From the NCBI GenBank assembly GCA_948567375.1, contig OX419759.1:55642593-55706592 (forward strand): a stretch of DNA of 64,000 bases, written 5' to 3'. The notes beneath the pieces were generated by a model that was not told where the DNA came from, made no database searches, and saw only the letters and a list, made by a program, of their open reading frames with translations. Origin of the DNA: Lunularia cruciata (taxonomy: Eukaryota; Streptophyta; Marchantiopsida; Lunulariales; Lunulariaceae). A program made the translations under genes and the position numbers. How positions within the stretch are numbered: the stretch's first letter is position 1; each line of letters starts with the position of its first letter. Below are positions 43,075 to 54,858 of this stretch, one piece after another.

Positions 43075-43427
43075 GGGTGCCATGTTAGCATTTGCCTATC
43101 ATACTTCCATGTTTTTTGACTTCCCTTGAGTAATGGTTGCCACGTCAAGAAAGAATGAGTTTTGGTCACCATCAACCCATGTGCTACTTCACATATGGTG
43201 GAATAACTACATTTCACCATTGATGATTGACAAAAATTTGTAACAAGCCAACTGAAGAATATAAATATCTCATTGCAAGGAGAGGGTGAGTTTTCAATCA
43301 ATTGAATTTGGATCACCTCTAAATTTCACAAGGCAATGCTTTGAGGCACATTAGGTAATATCACAATATAGATTTTTGAGTTGTGAGTGTAGCATGAGAG
43401 GCTATGTGAGTGGGTGATCAAGATTTG
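43075..43427. other. Spacer between Gy-A3 and Gy-A4
   Basis: About 350 bp not similar to the four families. A short minus-strand open stretch (43056-43316) has no recognisable motif. I see nothing further in it. Confidence 0.5.
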
Positions 43428-46400
43428 TGTAAAAGATTGAGGAGAGAAATAAGAGAATGGATATCAAAAGTGAAAGATCACATTGAGACTCTTGAATGAA
43501 GGAAACTTTGGATGCCTAGCATGAGCTTGGGCTTAGGTATTTACAAGGAACATACAAGGCTCTTGAGAAGCTCTGTGGAAGCTTTCTAAGAGCCACCTCC
43601 TTAGAGTACAAGCCATGTTAATCGTGAAGGTTCTCAAGAAGCTTCCTCCTAGAAGCTATCTAGAAGCCTACAAACTAAGTTAAGCTAACCAAGAAGCTTC
43701 CCAAGAAGATTCCTCCTAGAAGTGAACATTTGGCATACACGTTACCCAATACTTGGAAGATATCAAGAAGCTTCTTAGATGTTTCTAGAATATTCTTATA
43801 ATTCTTGGCTAATTTGGTCTATTTTCTACTTTGTCAGTCTTGACTTACTCATCCATAGTCTCCCATATTTGTTACATATTCCTCTCTTACTAGTTGGTGA
43901 TGCCCTCATCTACATGGAAGCTTTGAACTCTTGGATGGCCGTTTGTGCATTTGGAGATGATAAAGAGACTTCCAAGTGGCATCATGAAGGTGATACCATT
44001 TCCAAAGGACTTTGTACTCAATATGTTATTGGCGGCCATATTGAATATGCCAATGTGCAAAGATATAATCAACTTCATTCTCCTCTTGATTTTTGATAGG
44101 GACAGAGAAGGAGAGGGTTGGACAGAAGTGGAAAAGGAAGATGGATTAGAAACAAAGGTTTCAACTTGGAAACATGAAAGATAAGGTGAATTTGCATATG
44201 ACAATGCAAGGCAAGTCAATAAACAACCTGAGAATGAGTTGGGTGACATCAATTGGACCTATCCAATTAAAAACAAGTTTACTAACTTGGGTACCAAGTG
44301 GGAAGGAAAGGTTATGAGAAGACCTTATCACCAAGTTGAAAGGTATGATCACAATGATGTTGATCTGCATATTGCTTTTGACAATTTTGAACAAGGATAT
44401 AAGATTTGGCTTGTTAAAGAGAGTGAGATATTATGGTCAAGAAAATAGAAGTATGAAGGCCATGAGATGGAAGAGAAGCACAAAGGGAATTTGGAACAAG
44501 TAGATCTATGCCAAAGTTAAGGAAGAAGAGAGAGAATTTATTGCTTGCTTGGAGTTATTGTAGACAAACTCAAGAACCACAAGGTATTCATCCTAGTTAT
44601 TGTGATGAACATTAGTAAAGGCATGAAGCATATCCTCCAAGGTGAAATTTTTATGTTTGGTTTGCCCATCAATTTGAGGATGATAGGCCATGGAAAAAGA
44701 AAGCTTGGTGCTGAGTAGTTAGACGAGTGCTTGCCAAATTTAAATGAACCAAAAAGGTAGAACTCTTTATTCAAAATTCAAATATATTGTGTGAAAGGTA
44801 CTCTTTTGCACATCCTCTCTATCAATGAGAATCTGCAAATAGCCACCTCAAAAATCCAACTTGGAGAAGTAATGTGCTCAACTCAATTGAATAAACAAGT
44901 CATCAATTTGAGGTAAGGGATTTGCATTCTTCACTATTTGTTTATTGAGGTCTTGGTGATAAAAATAGAAGCAAAGTCCTCTATTCTTTTTTGGAACAAA
45001 TAGTACTAGTGCTCCCTAAGGAGATGTACTATATCATATTGAATCCTCTCCCAACGACTCAGTCAATGTTGTCCAACTCTTTTGGTGAGAACCAACAGAT
45101 TGGTCTACTTGGTCTACTCACTAGAGTACTTCCTAGCAATAACTCAATCTTGAAGGGATGCCATGATTGGAGGGTATTCTTGAAGTATTTGATTAACCAT
45201 TGCTTGATGAGACTTTTGGCCCTCGTCAAATTCTCCATGCACAATCTGCTTGATCCGAACCACTAAAATAAATTTATCTTCCTCCAAAGCTTACTCTATG
45301 GTTGCTTTATTGATAAACTTCCCATCTTGGGATTGTTTATTCTTAAATGTCTCACTCAAAGGTGTTAGACAACCTAATTGGTAATTCTTTACCTTGGTAT
45401 TGTACTGGAATTTATCATAGGGTCCAATTAATTGAACCTTATATGATTGAGCTAAGATAAACCTAGAATGACATTATAAACTAGACATGCCACTATAAAC
45501 CTCACATACTCCAAATACTCCTCAATCTAGAACTTAACAAGATGTGAGGTATGAAATAGAGAACATGTTCTACCATCCACCATCATCAATCTACTTCTAA
45601 TTATTGGTTTCATAGGAATACTTAATTTCTTTGTTAATTGCATGGGTATATAATTTTTATCTTAAAATCAACCAAAATCCTACATCCATGATCAGATATC
45701 ATACCTTGCAAGTAAAGTAAACTTGCATAGGCCGAGCCTTCAATTCTATTGGAACTAATCAAATTTTCCTTTTGGAATTCTTTGTTTCTTTGGTCATCCC
45801 ATTCTATGAACTCCAATTGGGCAATTTGTTAGGGTCATTTATTCTTGAATGTACATTAAACAATGTGATATCCAATTTTGCAACAATAAAAGTAACCACC
45901 ATTTTCTCATAATCTTTCTCTATCTATCTCTATCTATGATGCCAAATAATCTCTATTGGATGACATCAATCTCCATTGGTGTTCGCTCTTCCACCTGTGT
46001 GTAATGTGTTGGTAGGTTCTATGAAAGGGAGGTTGAGACTAAGTTGTGGTAACCAAGGAATAAAAATGCTCAACCAATTGTATGGTTTTTTCTAAGTGTT
46101 TGGGTTTCCATATGGTCACTTCCAGTTGGTATATGATTTTTAACTCTTCACAAATTGGTCTAGAGCTTCACTTTCTAGTATATTTGGAATTTTGATTATG
46201 GTATTCTAGAATTGAGTGATGTAGCTTCTCATATAACCAATTTACTTCAATTTTGCAAATCTATCTTGTGCAACTTGTATGTAATTTATAGCTTAGAATC
46301 ATCCAATTTATTACACTCTTGAATTTTTCCCATGTTAAGATTGGTGCAACAAATTACCACTTAGCTTACTCCACTCATAATCACTACCATAGTTTTGCAA

Positions 46401-47484
46401 CTCATCCAATTGGCTTGAAGCTAAGAGAATCTATCCTTGTTCATCTTGAAGATTTGTAGCTTCAAAATAATATTTGTAATTAAACATAAAATTATCCATT
46501 GCACTCAAGAGATTCTTACCTTCAAATACCTTAGGCTTTGGAAATTGGATTTGCTCTTCTCCTTCTTGAAATGATGCTCTCTCTATATGCTCTTGTCATT
46601 GATGATCTTGTTTTTCTAACAATTGAGTAAGGTGAGTAATTTTTTGTTACATGGTAATGATAACTTTGACATTGCTGCCATAGTTACTACTTCATCAAAC
46701 TACCTATGCTTATTTGAGTTAACACATAGATGCAACATGTCTACCATTCTCCATAAGTTACAATTGGGAATACCAAAGGTTCATCAAACAAGGTGATCAC
46801 ATTCAAATTTTTTTTACCAAAAACATGAAATGATGAACTTCATGAAATGATGCTTGAGTAGTATATGGATATAAAAATCCTATGGTTTGGTAGAAATGGA
46901 TTTGGTGGTCCATAAATTCCATCCATCTCTTCCTACTTTGATACCAATATAAATGGTGAGAGAAATAGGAAAATGGAATATCATACTGAAGGATCATATT
47001 AAGACTCTTGAATGAGAGAAAACTCTAGATGCCTAACATGAGCTTTGGTTTTGGTATTTATAGGGAAGCATACAAGGCTCTTGAGCAGCTTCTCAAGAAA
47101 ATTCCTTAAAGCCATCTTCTTAGAATGCAAGCCAAGCTAATCAAGAAGCTTCTCAAAAGCTTCCTTCTAGAAGTCATCTACTTGGCATACAAGCTAAACT
47201 AGTTGGGAAGCTTTCTAGGAAATTCCCTTCTAGAAGCCATCAATTTGGTGTGCAAGCCAAGCTAGCTAGGAAGTTTCCCAATAAACTTTTTCTTAGAAGT
47301 CACCATTTGGCATACACATTACCTAATACTTGCAAGGTACCAAGTAGGTTCATAGATGCTTCTAGGATATTCTTATAATTCTTGGCTAATTCTTAGATGC
47401 TTTTAGAATATACTTATAATTCTTTGGTCTATTTGCAACTTTGTTAATCTTGACTAACTCATCGGTAAACTCCATATTGTTATA
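43428..47484 (-). mobile_element. Gy-A4: minus-strand Gy-A copy with internal deletion
   Basis: 3' LTR 43428-43876, 5' LTR 46948-47484 and primer site 46945-46934 (one mismatch). The chromodomain and integrase end occupy 43877-44760, then the sequence jumps to RT (44790 onward), so the integrase core and RNase H are deleted. One 60-bp repeat unit lies near 45270-45330. Protease and gag remnants follow to 46900. No matching target duplication was found (ATTTG versus TCTCT), so one end may be recombined. All frames are broken. Confidence 0.75.
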
Positions 47485-47642
47485 TCTCTCTACATGTTCT
47501 TATCATTGATGGTCTCTTTTGCTCAACAATTGAATAAGATGTTCAATTTTTTATTGCATAAAAATGATAACTTTTGCATTATTGTCATAGCTACTACTCT
47601 ATCAAATTATCTATACTTATCTAAGTTAACATAAAGATGCAA
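47485..47642 (-). mobile_element. Gy-A5 fragment: gag leader (low part)
   Basis: Matches the Gy-A gag start and leader (compare 46580-46740). It is cut at GATGCAA by Gy-A2 and continues at 53362 with TGCAACATGTCC. Confidence 0.75.
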
Positions 47643-47836
47643 TGTAACGATATGGAGTTTAGCAATGAAGTTAGTCAAGGCTAATAAAGTAACAAATGTG
47701 CCAAATTAACCTAGAATATTCTAGAAGTATCTAGGAAGCTACTTGGTACCGTTTCAAGTATTGGGTAACGTGCATGCCAAGTGCAACTTCTAAGAAGAAG
47801 CTTCTTGGGAAGCTTCTAAACTTGCTTAGCTTGAGC

Positions 47837-47904
47837 TTCTAGAAGCTTCCAATTAGCTTAGCTTGCATGCCAAGTAGGCAACTTCTAGAAGGAAGCTTCT
47901 TGAA
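47837..47904 (+). promoter_or_regulatory. Heat-shock-element-like array in Gy-A2 LTR
   Basis: TTCtaGAAgcTTC at 47837-47849 and GAAgcTTCttGAA at 47892-47904 are both perfect three-unit nGAAnnTTC arrays. A further TTCtaGAA lies at 47883-47890. The last ends about 28 bp before TATAAATA. Heat stress factors bind such arrays. Function here is predicted only. Confidence 0.6.
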
Positions 47905-47932
47905 AACCTTCTCAAGAGCCTTGTATGCTCCC

Positions 47933-47940
47933 TATAAATA
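47933..47940 (+). promoter_or_regulatory. TATA box of Gy-A2 LTR
   Basis: TATAAATA in CCCTATAAATACC, conserved in all Gy-A LTRs in the window. Confidence 0.7.
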
Positions 47941-48046
47941 CCAAAGCCAAAGCTCATGCTAGGCATTTGGAGTTCCCTATACACGTAAGTGTCCCAATGT
48001 GATCTTCCATTCTCCTATTCTTCTCCTCGATCTTGGTCTTCTACAT

Positions 48047-48058
48047 TGGTATCAGAGC
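48047..48058 (+). other. Gy-A2 primer binding site (initiator tRNA-Met)
   Basis: TGGTATCAGAGC, exact match to the common plant site, 1 bp after the LTR. Confidence 0.92.
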
Positions 48059-48317
48059 ATGAATGGAATGGATGGAATTTATGGACCACCCAAATCCATT
48101 TCCACCAATCTATTGAGATTTTTGTGTTTGGGTATTATCCAAACATCATTTCACATAGTTCATCAACTCATGCTTTGGGCAGAATTTTTTGAATACAATC
48201 ACTTTGTCCGATGAACCCTTGGTACTTTTGGTTGTAACTTATGGAGAATGGTGAATCTATTGCATCTATGTGTGAATAAATTAGATAAATTGGGAGTAGT
48301 GTGATAGAGAAGTAGCC

Positions 48318-49165
48318 ATGGCGGAAATGCTTGAGGTTATCATTGCTATGCATCAAAAAATTGAGCACCTTATTTGATTGTTGGATGAACGAGACCATCA
48401 ATTGCAAGAGCATGTAGAAAGAGCACCAGTTCAAGAAGGAGAAGACAAAATCCAATTTCCAAAATCCAAGGTATTTAAAGGCAAGAATCTTTTGGGTGAA
48501 ATGGAGAATTTTGTATTTTATTGTGAATATTATTTTGAAGCTACTACTCTTCAAGATGAGCAAAATAGATTCTCTTGACTTCCACCCAATTGGATGGAGT
48601 AGCAAAGCTATGGTGGCAATTACAAGTGGAATGAGCTGAATGGCAATTTGTTACACCAATCTTGACTTGAGCAGAATTCAAGAGTGCAACAATTGGTTGA
48701 TTCCAAGCTATAAATGCCACACGAGTTGCATGAGATAAGTTGGCAAAGTTGAAGCATATTGGCTCTATAAGAAGTTATATCATGCAATTCCAAAACACTA
48801 TCATACAAATTCCAAATATACTAGAATGTGAAGCTTTGGATCAATTTGTCAAGGGCTTGGAGTCAAAAACCAAATTAGTTGTAACTATGAAAGAGCCACA
48901 ACAGTTGGAAGAAGCCATGCGGTTGGCTGAATGCTTTGATTCCTTGGTTGCAACAACTTGGTCTTGACCTTGACCTCCATATAACGTACCAATACACTAC
49001 ACACAAGTAGAGAAGCTAGCACCAATGGAGATTGATGCACCTCAACAAAGACCACTTGGTACCATAGATAAAGAACAATTATGATAAAATGGTGGGTGTT
49101 TCTATTGTTGCCAAATTGGACATTGCATTGTTGAATATCCACTCAAGAATGGGTGACCTTGACAA
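48318..49165 (+). pseudogene. gag: Gy-A2 gag
   Basis: Starts at ATG 48318 (MAEMLEVIIAMHQK). A stop follows near 48375, then 48378-48578 carries the Gag core start (IQFPKSKVFKGKNLLGEMENF). The rest is stop-ridden. A zinc-knuckle remnant lies near 49085-49150 (the frame with CYCCQIGHCIVEYPLKNG-like text, last Cys changed to Tyr). Confidence 0.75.
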
Positions 49166-49229
49166 GTTGCTCAGATGGAGTTTGTGGAGCAAAATGATCA
49201 AGGAAACAAGGAATCCCAATAAGAGATTT

Positions 49230-49640
49230 TGAGCCACCTACTAGGAACTTGATTAGTTCCAATGGGACCAAAGGATTGACTTATGCAAGTTTGCTTCACT
49301 TACAAGGTATGACATTTGATCGTGGTTGTATGATATTGGTTGATTATGGAAATTCAAAGACTTGCATGTCCATAAAATCAGCAAAGGAATTAAATATTCT
49401 TATCAAGCCAATAATTGGAAGCAAATTGATGATGGCGGATGGTAGAACTGGTTTTGCATTTTGTACTTCACATCTTGTTACATTCAAGATTGGGAAGGAG
49501 TACTTGGAGTGCATGAGGTTTATAGTAGCACCACTACATTATGATATCATTCTGGGTTTACCTTGACTTGAATGTCAATTTGATTGGACACGATGACAAA
49601 TTCAAGTACAACACCAAGGTAGGAATTTTTGATCATGTTC
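49230..49640 (+). pseudogene. Gy-A2 aspartic protease
   Basis: 105 open codons at 49249-49566 with RGCMILVDYGNSKTCMS, where the active-site DSG has become DYG, followed by KPIIGSKLMMADG and DIILGLP near the C terminus. The same site is DFG or DSR in other copies, so the protease of each Gy-A copy here is dead. Confidence 0.78.
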
Positions 49641-49680
49641 TTTAGCACCTTTTATTAAGACACCTAAGAGTAGTCAGTCC

Positions 49681-49920
49681 CAAGATGGGAAGTTTGTCAA
49701 GAAAGCATCTATAGAGCAAGCTTTGAAGGAAGATAAATCTCAAGATGGGAAGTTTGGTAGGAAAATAGCCATAAAGTAAACTTTGAAGGAAGATAAGGCC
49801 CGAGATGTAAATTTTGTTAGGAAAGCAGCCATAGAGCAAGCTTTGAAAGAAGATAAGTCCCTAAATAGGATGTTTGTCAATGAAGCAGCTATAGAGCAAG
49901 CTTTGGAGGAAGCTAAGTCT
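49681..49920 (+). repeat. Gy-A2 60-bp coding repeat (4 units)
   Basis: Four units each encoding about 20 residues of the pattern SQDGKFVKKASIEQALKEDK, with 60-bp spacing and substitutions between units. It lies between protease and RT and is highly charged. Confidence 0.85.
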
Positions 49921-49990
49921 ATTTTTTGTGGTGTAAATCAAGGGAATTGCACAACGAGAATCTAAGGAGGGTAAAGAGCATGATGAAGCA

Positions 49991-51260
49991 ATGGTTGATC
50001 AAATAGTTCAGGAGTTTTTGGATGATCTACCAAAGGGATTACACTTCAATCATGGTATGCCCTTCAAGATTGAGTTATTGCCAAGGAGTACTCTTGTGAG
50101 TAGACTAATCTATCTACTCTCACCAAAGGAAATGGAAGAGTTGCGATCAACACTTACGGAGTTGTTAGAGAAGGATTTCATATGAAATAGTGCATCTCCT
50201 TAGGGAGCATTAGTATTATTCATTCCAAAAAAGTATGGAAGACTTTTTTTTATGTTGATTACCATGGGCACAATAAACAAACAATGAAGAATAGATATCC
50301 CTTGCTTCACATTGATGACTTGCTTGATCAATTGAGTGGAGCATGATATTTCTCCAAGTTGGATCTTCACAATGGCTATTGGCAAATCCTCATTGATAGA
50401 GAGTATGTGCAAAAGACTACCTTTCACACAAGGTACGGGCACTTTGAATGGAGAGTTCTACCTTTTAGGCTCACTAATGCTCCAACAGCCTTCATGGATT
50501 AGATGCATCTAGTGTTGGATAGACTATTGGATTGGTATGCGGTGGTGCTCTTGGATGACATTTTAATCTATAGCTAGATGGAGGTAGAACACGCAAATCA
50601 TGTGCAAGAAGTCTTAAGGCAACTACGTCAATGGAAGTTTTATTGCAAGAAGTCAAAGTGTACCTTTTGGTAGAAGGAAGTGGTCTTCTTGGGTCACAAG
50701 ATCTCATCAAAAGAGACTAAGATGGAAGAGGAGAAAATCAAGGCCATTATTGATTGGCCTACTCCAAAGGATACCATAGAGGTGGAAGCATTTAATGGAT
50801 TGGTAAGTTTTTACCGATGGTCCATCTACCATTACACGCACTTGGCCATACCATTGATCAACATCTTGAGAAAAAACTCAAGCTTTCAATGGACCACCAA
50901 GCATGAAGAAGCATTCTAGAAGTTGAAACATATGGTATCTCCAAGACCCATTCTTCAACCATATGTACCTCCACTACCTTGTGTGGTTGACTTTGATGTT
51001 TCTAACTTTACCATTGGAGTTGTGTTGCAACAAGAAGTCCTAGATGGATAACATCTCATTGCGTTTGTGTCTTGCCAATTAAACATTGTAGAAAGGAATT
51101 ACTCCCCACGAGATTAAGAACAACTAGCAATGGTATAGGCCACCAAGATATGGAAGCATTATTTCTTGGGAAAATAGGTGATCATGTAAATTAATCATAA
51201 ACCCTTATTGTAGACATTACATTTGGAACACGTGAAGAGTTAACATCATTGATGGGAGGA
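49991..51260 (+). pseudogene. Gy-A2 reverse transcriptase and RNase H
   Basis: RT begins [18 protein letters not shown]. The palm has KLDLHNGYWQI (near 50360), GHFEWRVLPF and VLLDDILIYS (near 50545). The tether continues at 50680-50919 (FLGHKISSKETKMEEEKI). RNase H follows from about 50930 (VVDFDVSNFTIG). Frequent stops such as TGATATTTC near 50345 break the frame. Confidence 0.82.
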
Positions 51261-51569
51261 GCAACTCCAATTTTTTGACATCAAACTTGAGTTACAAACC
51301 TAGTTGGTTCCATGTCATCCTTGATGCACTATCATAATGACTTGATTTGAAGTCTCTTCCTCTCATCAGAGTGGTAATTACAATGGTGTAAGTTGACTCC
51401 AAATTGAATTTAGGACAACTCTACAACAAGATCTTTTCTTTCAGATAGTACAAGGTCATCTTGCAACATGCGACAAGGAGTAAAACACCTTCTCCTTCAA
51501 GGAAAGCCTTCTATTCCATGAAGACCAAATATATGTTCTAGCCAAGGGTGATCTCTGACTTCTGTATCT

Positions 51570-52860
51570 CCAAAAGGCCCATGACTTACAATAGCTAGTC
51601 ATATGGGTGTGGACAAGACTTTGGGTACCCTCCAATGCCAATATTAGTGGCCCAACATAGCACAAGATGTTCAAGAGTTTGTCTGATTGTGTGAGAGCTA
51701 CCAATGTAACAAGGCCAACAACCAAAACCGAGTTGACTCCTTCAACTACTCCCCATACAATCTGCTCAATGGGAACATGTGAGCTTGGATCTCATTACAT
51801 CTTTGTCCAAGACAAAGCAATGTCACACAACAATAGTGGTGTTTGTGGATAAGCTTAGTAAGCAAAATCATTTGTCACCAACTTTTGATACCATGGATGC
51901 TCTAACATTGGCATTGATGTACTTAGACATTATCTTCAAGCATCATGGGATGCTTGATGTACTCATCTCCAACCATGATCTTTGATTCATATGAAAATTT
52001 GGGCAAGCACTCTTCCAAAACTTGGCACCAAGCTTATTTTGTCCATTGTTGTCATCCTCAAACTAATGGAAAAATTGAATGAGCAAATCACACCTTGGAG
52101 GATATGCTTTGTGCCTTCATCAAAGTTCACCATACCAACTGGGATGAATGTCTTGCAATTATAGAGTTTGCATAAAATAATTCCAAATAGGCAAACATCG
52201 GATTCTTTCTTTTCTTCCTCAATTTTGGCCAAGATCCACTTGTTCCAAAATCTCTTCTTGCTTCTTCTCCATTTCATATCTCTCATACTTTCACCTTCTT
52301 GACCATTATATCCCAATCCCTCCAACAAGCCAAATCTCATCTCCTTGTTGCTCAAAATCATCAAAAAGAATATGAAGACCACCATCTCATGATCTCACCT
52401 TTCAAGTTGGTGATAAAGTCATGCTCTCATCCAATAACCTACCCCTTCCACTTGATACCCAAGTTTGTAAACTTGCTCTTAATTGGATAGGAGACTTTGA
52501 TGTCACCCAAATCATTTCTCCTATTGCTTATTGACTTGCCTTGCCTTGCCTTGTCATATGTGCATCTACCCTATCTTTCATGTTTTCAACTTGAAACCCT
52601 TTGTTTGTAATCCATCTTCTTTTTCCTCTTATGTCCAACCTCCTCTTCCTCCCATCCTTGTCAATGATAATGAAGAGTATGAAGTTGATTGGATCTTTGC
52701 ACAACACCACATTCAACAAGGCCGTCAACAACATATAGAGTACAAAGTCCTTTGGAAAGGGTATTCCTTTCATGATGCCACTTGGGAGCCTCTTTCTCAT
52801 CTACAAAATGCAAACGGCCATCTAAGAGTTTGAAGCTTCAATGGCAACAAGGATGTCACC
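51570..52860 (+). pseudogene. Gy-A2 integrase and chromodomain
   Basis: The integrase entry is at 51660-51985 (VSLDLITSLSKTKQ with the first Asp, then VLISNHD near the second). The core is broken after 52000. The C-terminal frame at 52531-52833 is open and contains the chromodomain: EEYEVDWIF, then IEYKVLWKGYSFHDATWEPL. This is the clearest Gy-A chromodomain and defines the family as a chromovirus. The frame ends just before the purine tract GGTGGGATAATA (52868-52879). Confidence 0.85.
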
Positions 52861-52879
52861 AACTAGTGGTGGGATAATA

Positions 52880-53361
52880 TGTAACAATATAGATTTTAGT
52901 GATGAAGTTAGTCAAGGCTAACAAAGTAGAAAATGGGCCAAATTAACCTAGAGTATTCTAGAAATATCAAGGAAGCTACTTGGTACCCTCCCAACTAGTG
53001 GGTAACATGCATGCCAAGTGGTAACTTTTAGGAGAAAGCTTCTTGGGAAGCTTCCCAGTTAGCTTCGCTTGCACCCCAAGTAGGTAGCATTTAAAAGATT
53101 CCAAAAGCTTCCAACTAGCTTAGCTTGCATGCCAAATAGGCGACTTCTAGAAGAAAGCTTCTTGAGAAGCTTCCCTATTAACTTCTTGGCTGGTTTGCAT
53201 TCCAAGAAAGTAGCTCAAGGAAACTTCTCAAGAGCCTTGTATGCTCCTTATAAATACCAAAGCCAAAGCTCTTGCTTGGCATTTGGAGTTTCCCATACAT
53301 TCAAGTGTCCCAATGTGATCTTCCATTCTCTTATTTCTCTCTTTGGTCTTGGTCTTTTACA
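52880..53361 (+). repeat. Gy-A2 3' LTR (482 bp)
   Basis: Begins TGTAACAATATAGA and ends GTCTTTTACA. It has more copies of the GAAGCTTC module than the 5' LTR, plus the TATAAATA box near 53250. Confidence 0.88.
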
Positions 53362-54073
53362 TGCAACATGTCCACCATTCTTTGTATATTACATCAAAAT
53401 TATAAAGGGTTCATCAGATAAGGTGATCATATTCAAAAAAATTTACCCAAAGTGAGAGATGATGAATTATATGAAATGATGCTTGCATAGTACCTGGATA
53501 TAAAAATCCTAATGGTTTGGAGAAAATGAATTTGGTGGTCCATAAATTCCATCCGTCCCATTCTTACTTTGATACCAGTGTAAAAGACCAAGGAGAGAAA
53601 TAGGAAAATGGAAGATCATAATGAAAGATCACATTGGGACTCTTGAATGAAGGAAACTTCAAATGCTTAGCATGAACTTGGGCTTTGGTACTTATAGAGA
53701 ATATACTTAGCTCTTGAGACATTTCTTAGGAAGGTTCCTAAGAACCACCTTCTTAGTGTGTAAGCTAAATTAATCGTGAAACTTCCCAAGAAGCTTCCTC
53801 TTAGAAATCACCTACTTTGAGTGCAAGCTAAACTAGTTAGGAAATTTCCCAATAAGTTTCCTTCTAGAAGCCACCTACTTGGCATGCAAGTTAAGCTAGT
53901 TGGGAAGCTTCCTAAGAAGCTTAATCTTACAAGTGGCCAGTCCGCATACACATCACTTAATACCTGGAAGGTACCAAGAAGCTTCATAGATGCTTCTAGA
54001 ATATTCTTAGAATTCTTGTTTGGTGTATTTACTACTTTGTAAGTCTTGATTAACTTGTCTATAAATTTTTACA
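53362..54073 (-). mobile_element. Gy-A5: leader, primer site and 5' LTR
   Basis: Resumes from 47642 after Gy-A2. It contains the primer site (minus strand TGGTATCAAAGTAAG, near 53578-53564) and an LTR from 53579 to about 54073. The LTR high end is damaged (AAATTTTTACA instead of CCATATTGTTACA). The remainder of Gy-A5 is missing. Confidence 0.72.
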
Positions 54074-54782
54074 ATTTAGGAGAGTGGAAGGAATTTGAGA
54101 GAGAGCTTAATTTTGCATCATTGTGTAATGCAATGTCACCCAAGGAGAAGAAGACTCCAACCACACTTTCCCTCCAAACTCTAGGAGTGAAGAAATGGGC
54201 ACACTATTGCTACACAAAGTATCTCAATTCCAAGCACTTTATGGTTCTTGCTATGCATTATGGATTTTACTTATCCCCAATGGTGCTAAACATAAAGGAG
54301 AAGAAGAACCCAAAATTTACCAACCTGCATGATACTATGATTTCATGGACAAAAGAGCATTGACAAAAGGTGCTCAGGTTGGATTCTACACTAGGAGCAA
54401 TTTACCTCAACCAAGAGTGGCCTCAATTGACAAAAGAAATGATTAGGAAGTTTGAGGCCTTGTTTAAGTATGCTAAGGTGGAGAACGGTTAGAAGGTAAA
54501 TGGGTATAGTGATCCTACTTATTGTATGGTGGTGACCTTGCTTATGAAGCTCTTCAACTCAACAAGGACAATTTATGTAAAAAATGGATAGTCCACCTTC
54601 TTCTAGCTACTACATGAAGGAAAACTCATGGATTGGGTGAAGATGTTCTATCATCATGCTCGGGAGATGATAGAGAAACTCCAAATGCACAAAGGAAACA
54701 CCTTCCTCTCTTCATTTGTCTTGCATATTTTCATCAGGATATGGTTTCTAGAAAAGGAGGAACAAACACTTCCAAATGGTGG
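54064..54782 (+). pseudogene. Decayed coding sequence of unknown function, 5' part
   Basis: One frame can be followed for about 240 codons from 54064 to 54782 with only four stops (TGA near 54361, TAG at about 54490, 54588 and 54604), unlike the surrounding LTR debris. Segments include EWKEFERELNFASLCNAM, WPQLTKEMIRKFEALFKYA and LLHEGKLMDWVKMFYHHA. I do not recognise the family. It is not gag-pol of the four Gypsy families. The frame continues beyond Gy-A6 at 59280. It could be a host gene fragment or part of another transposon. Confidence 0.55.
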
Positions 54783-54858
54783 TGTAAAAGACCCAAGACC
54801 AAGGAGAGAAAATAGGAGAATGGAAGATCACATTCAGACACTTGAATTGGGAAAATTC

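Larger units (their letters stand above)
47643..48045 (+). repeat. Gy-A2 5' LTR (403 bp)
   Basis: Begins TGTAACGATATGGAG and ends TTGGTCTTCTACA. It contains repeated GAAGCTTC/TTCTAGAA modules, then the TATA box. Confidence 0.9.
47643..53361 (+). mobile_element. Gy-A2: plus-strand Gy-A chromovirus, nearly full length but broken
   Basis: 5' LTR 47643-48045, exact primer site, gag, protease, 60-bp repeats, RT, RNase H, integrase, chromodomain, purine tract and 3' LTR 52880-53361. TGCAA at 47638-47642 recurs at 53362-53366, a 5-bp duplication. It is inserted in the leader of Gy-A5 in opposite orientation. The LTRs differ in length (403 and 482 bp), mainly through internal repeat number, and all genes carry stops. 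Confidence 0.9.
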
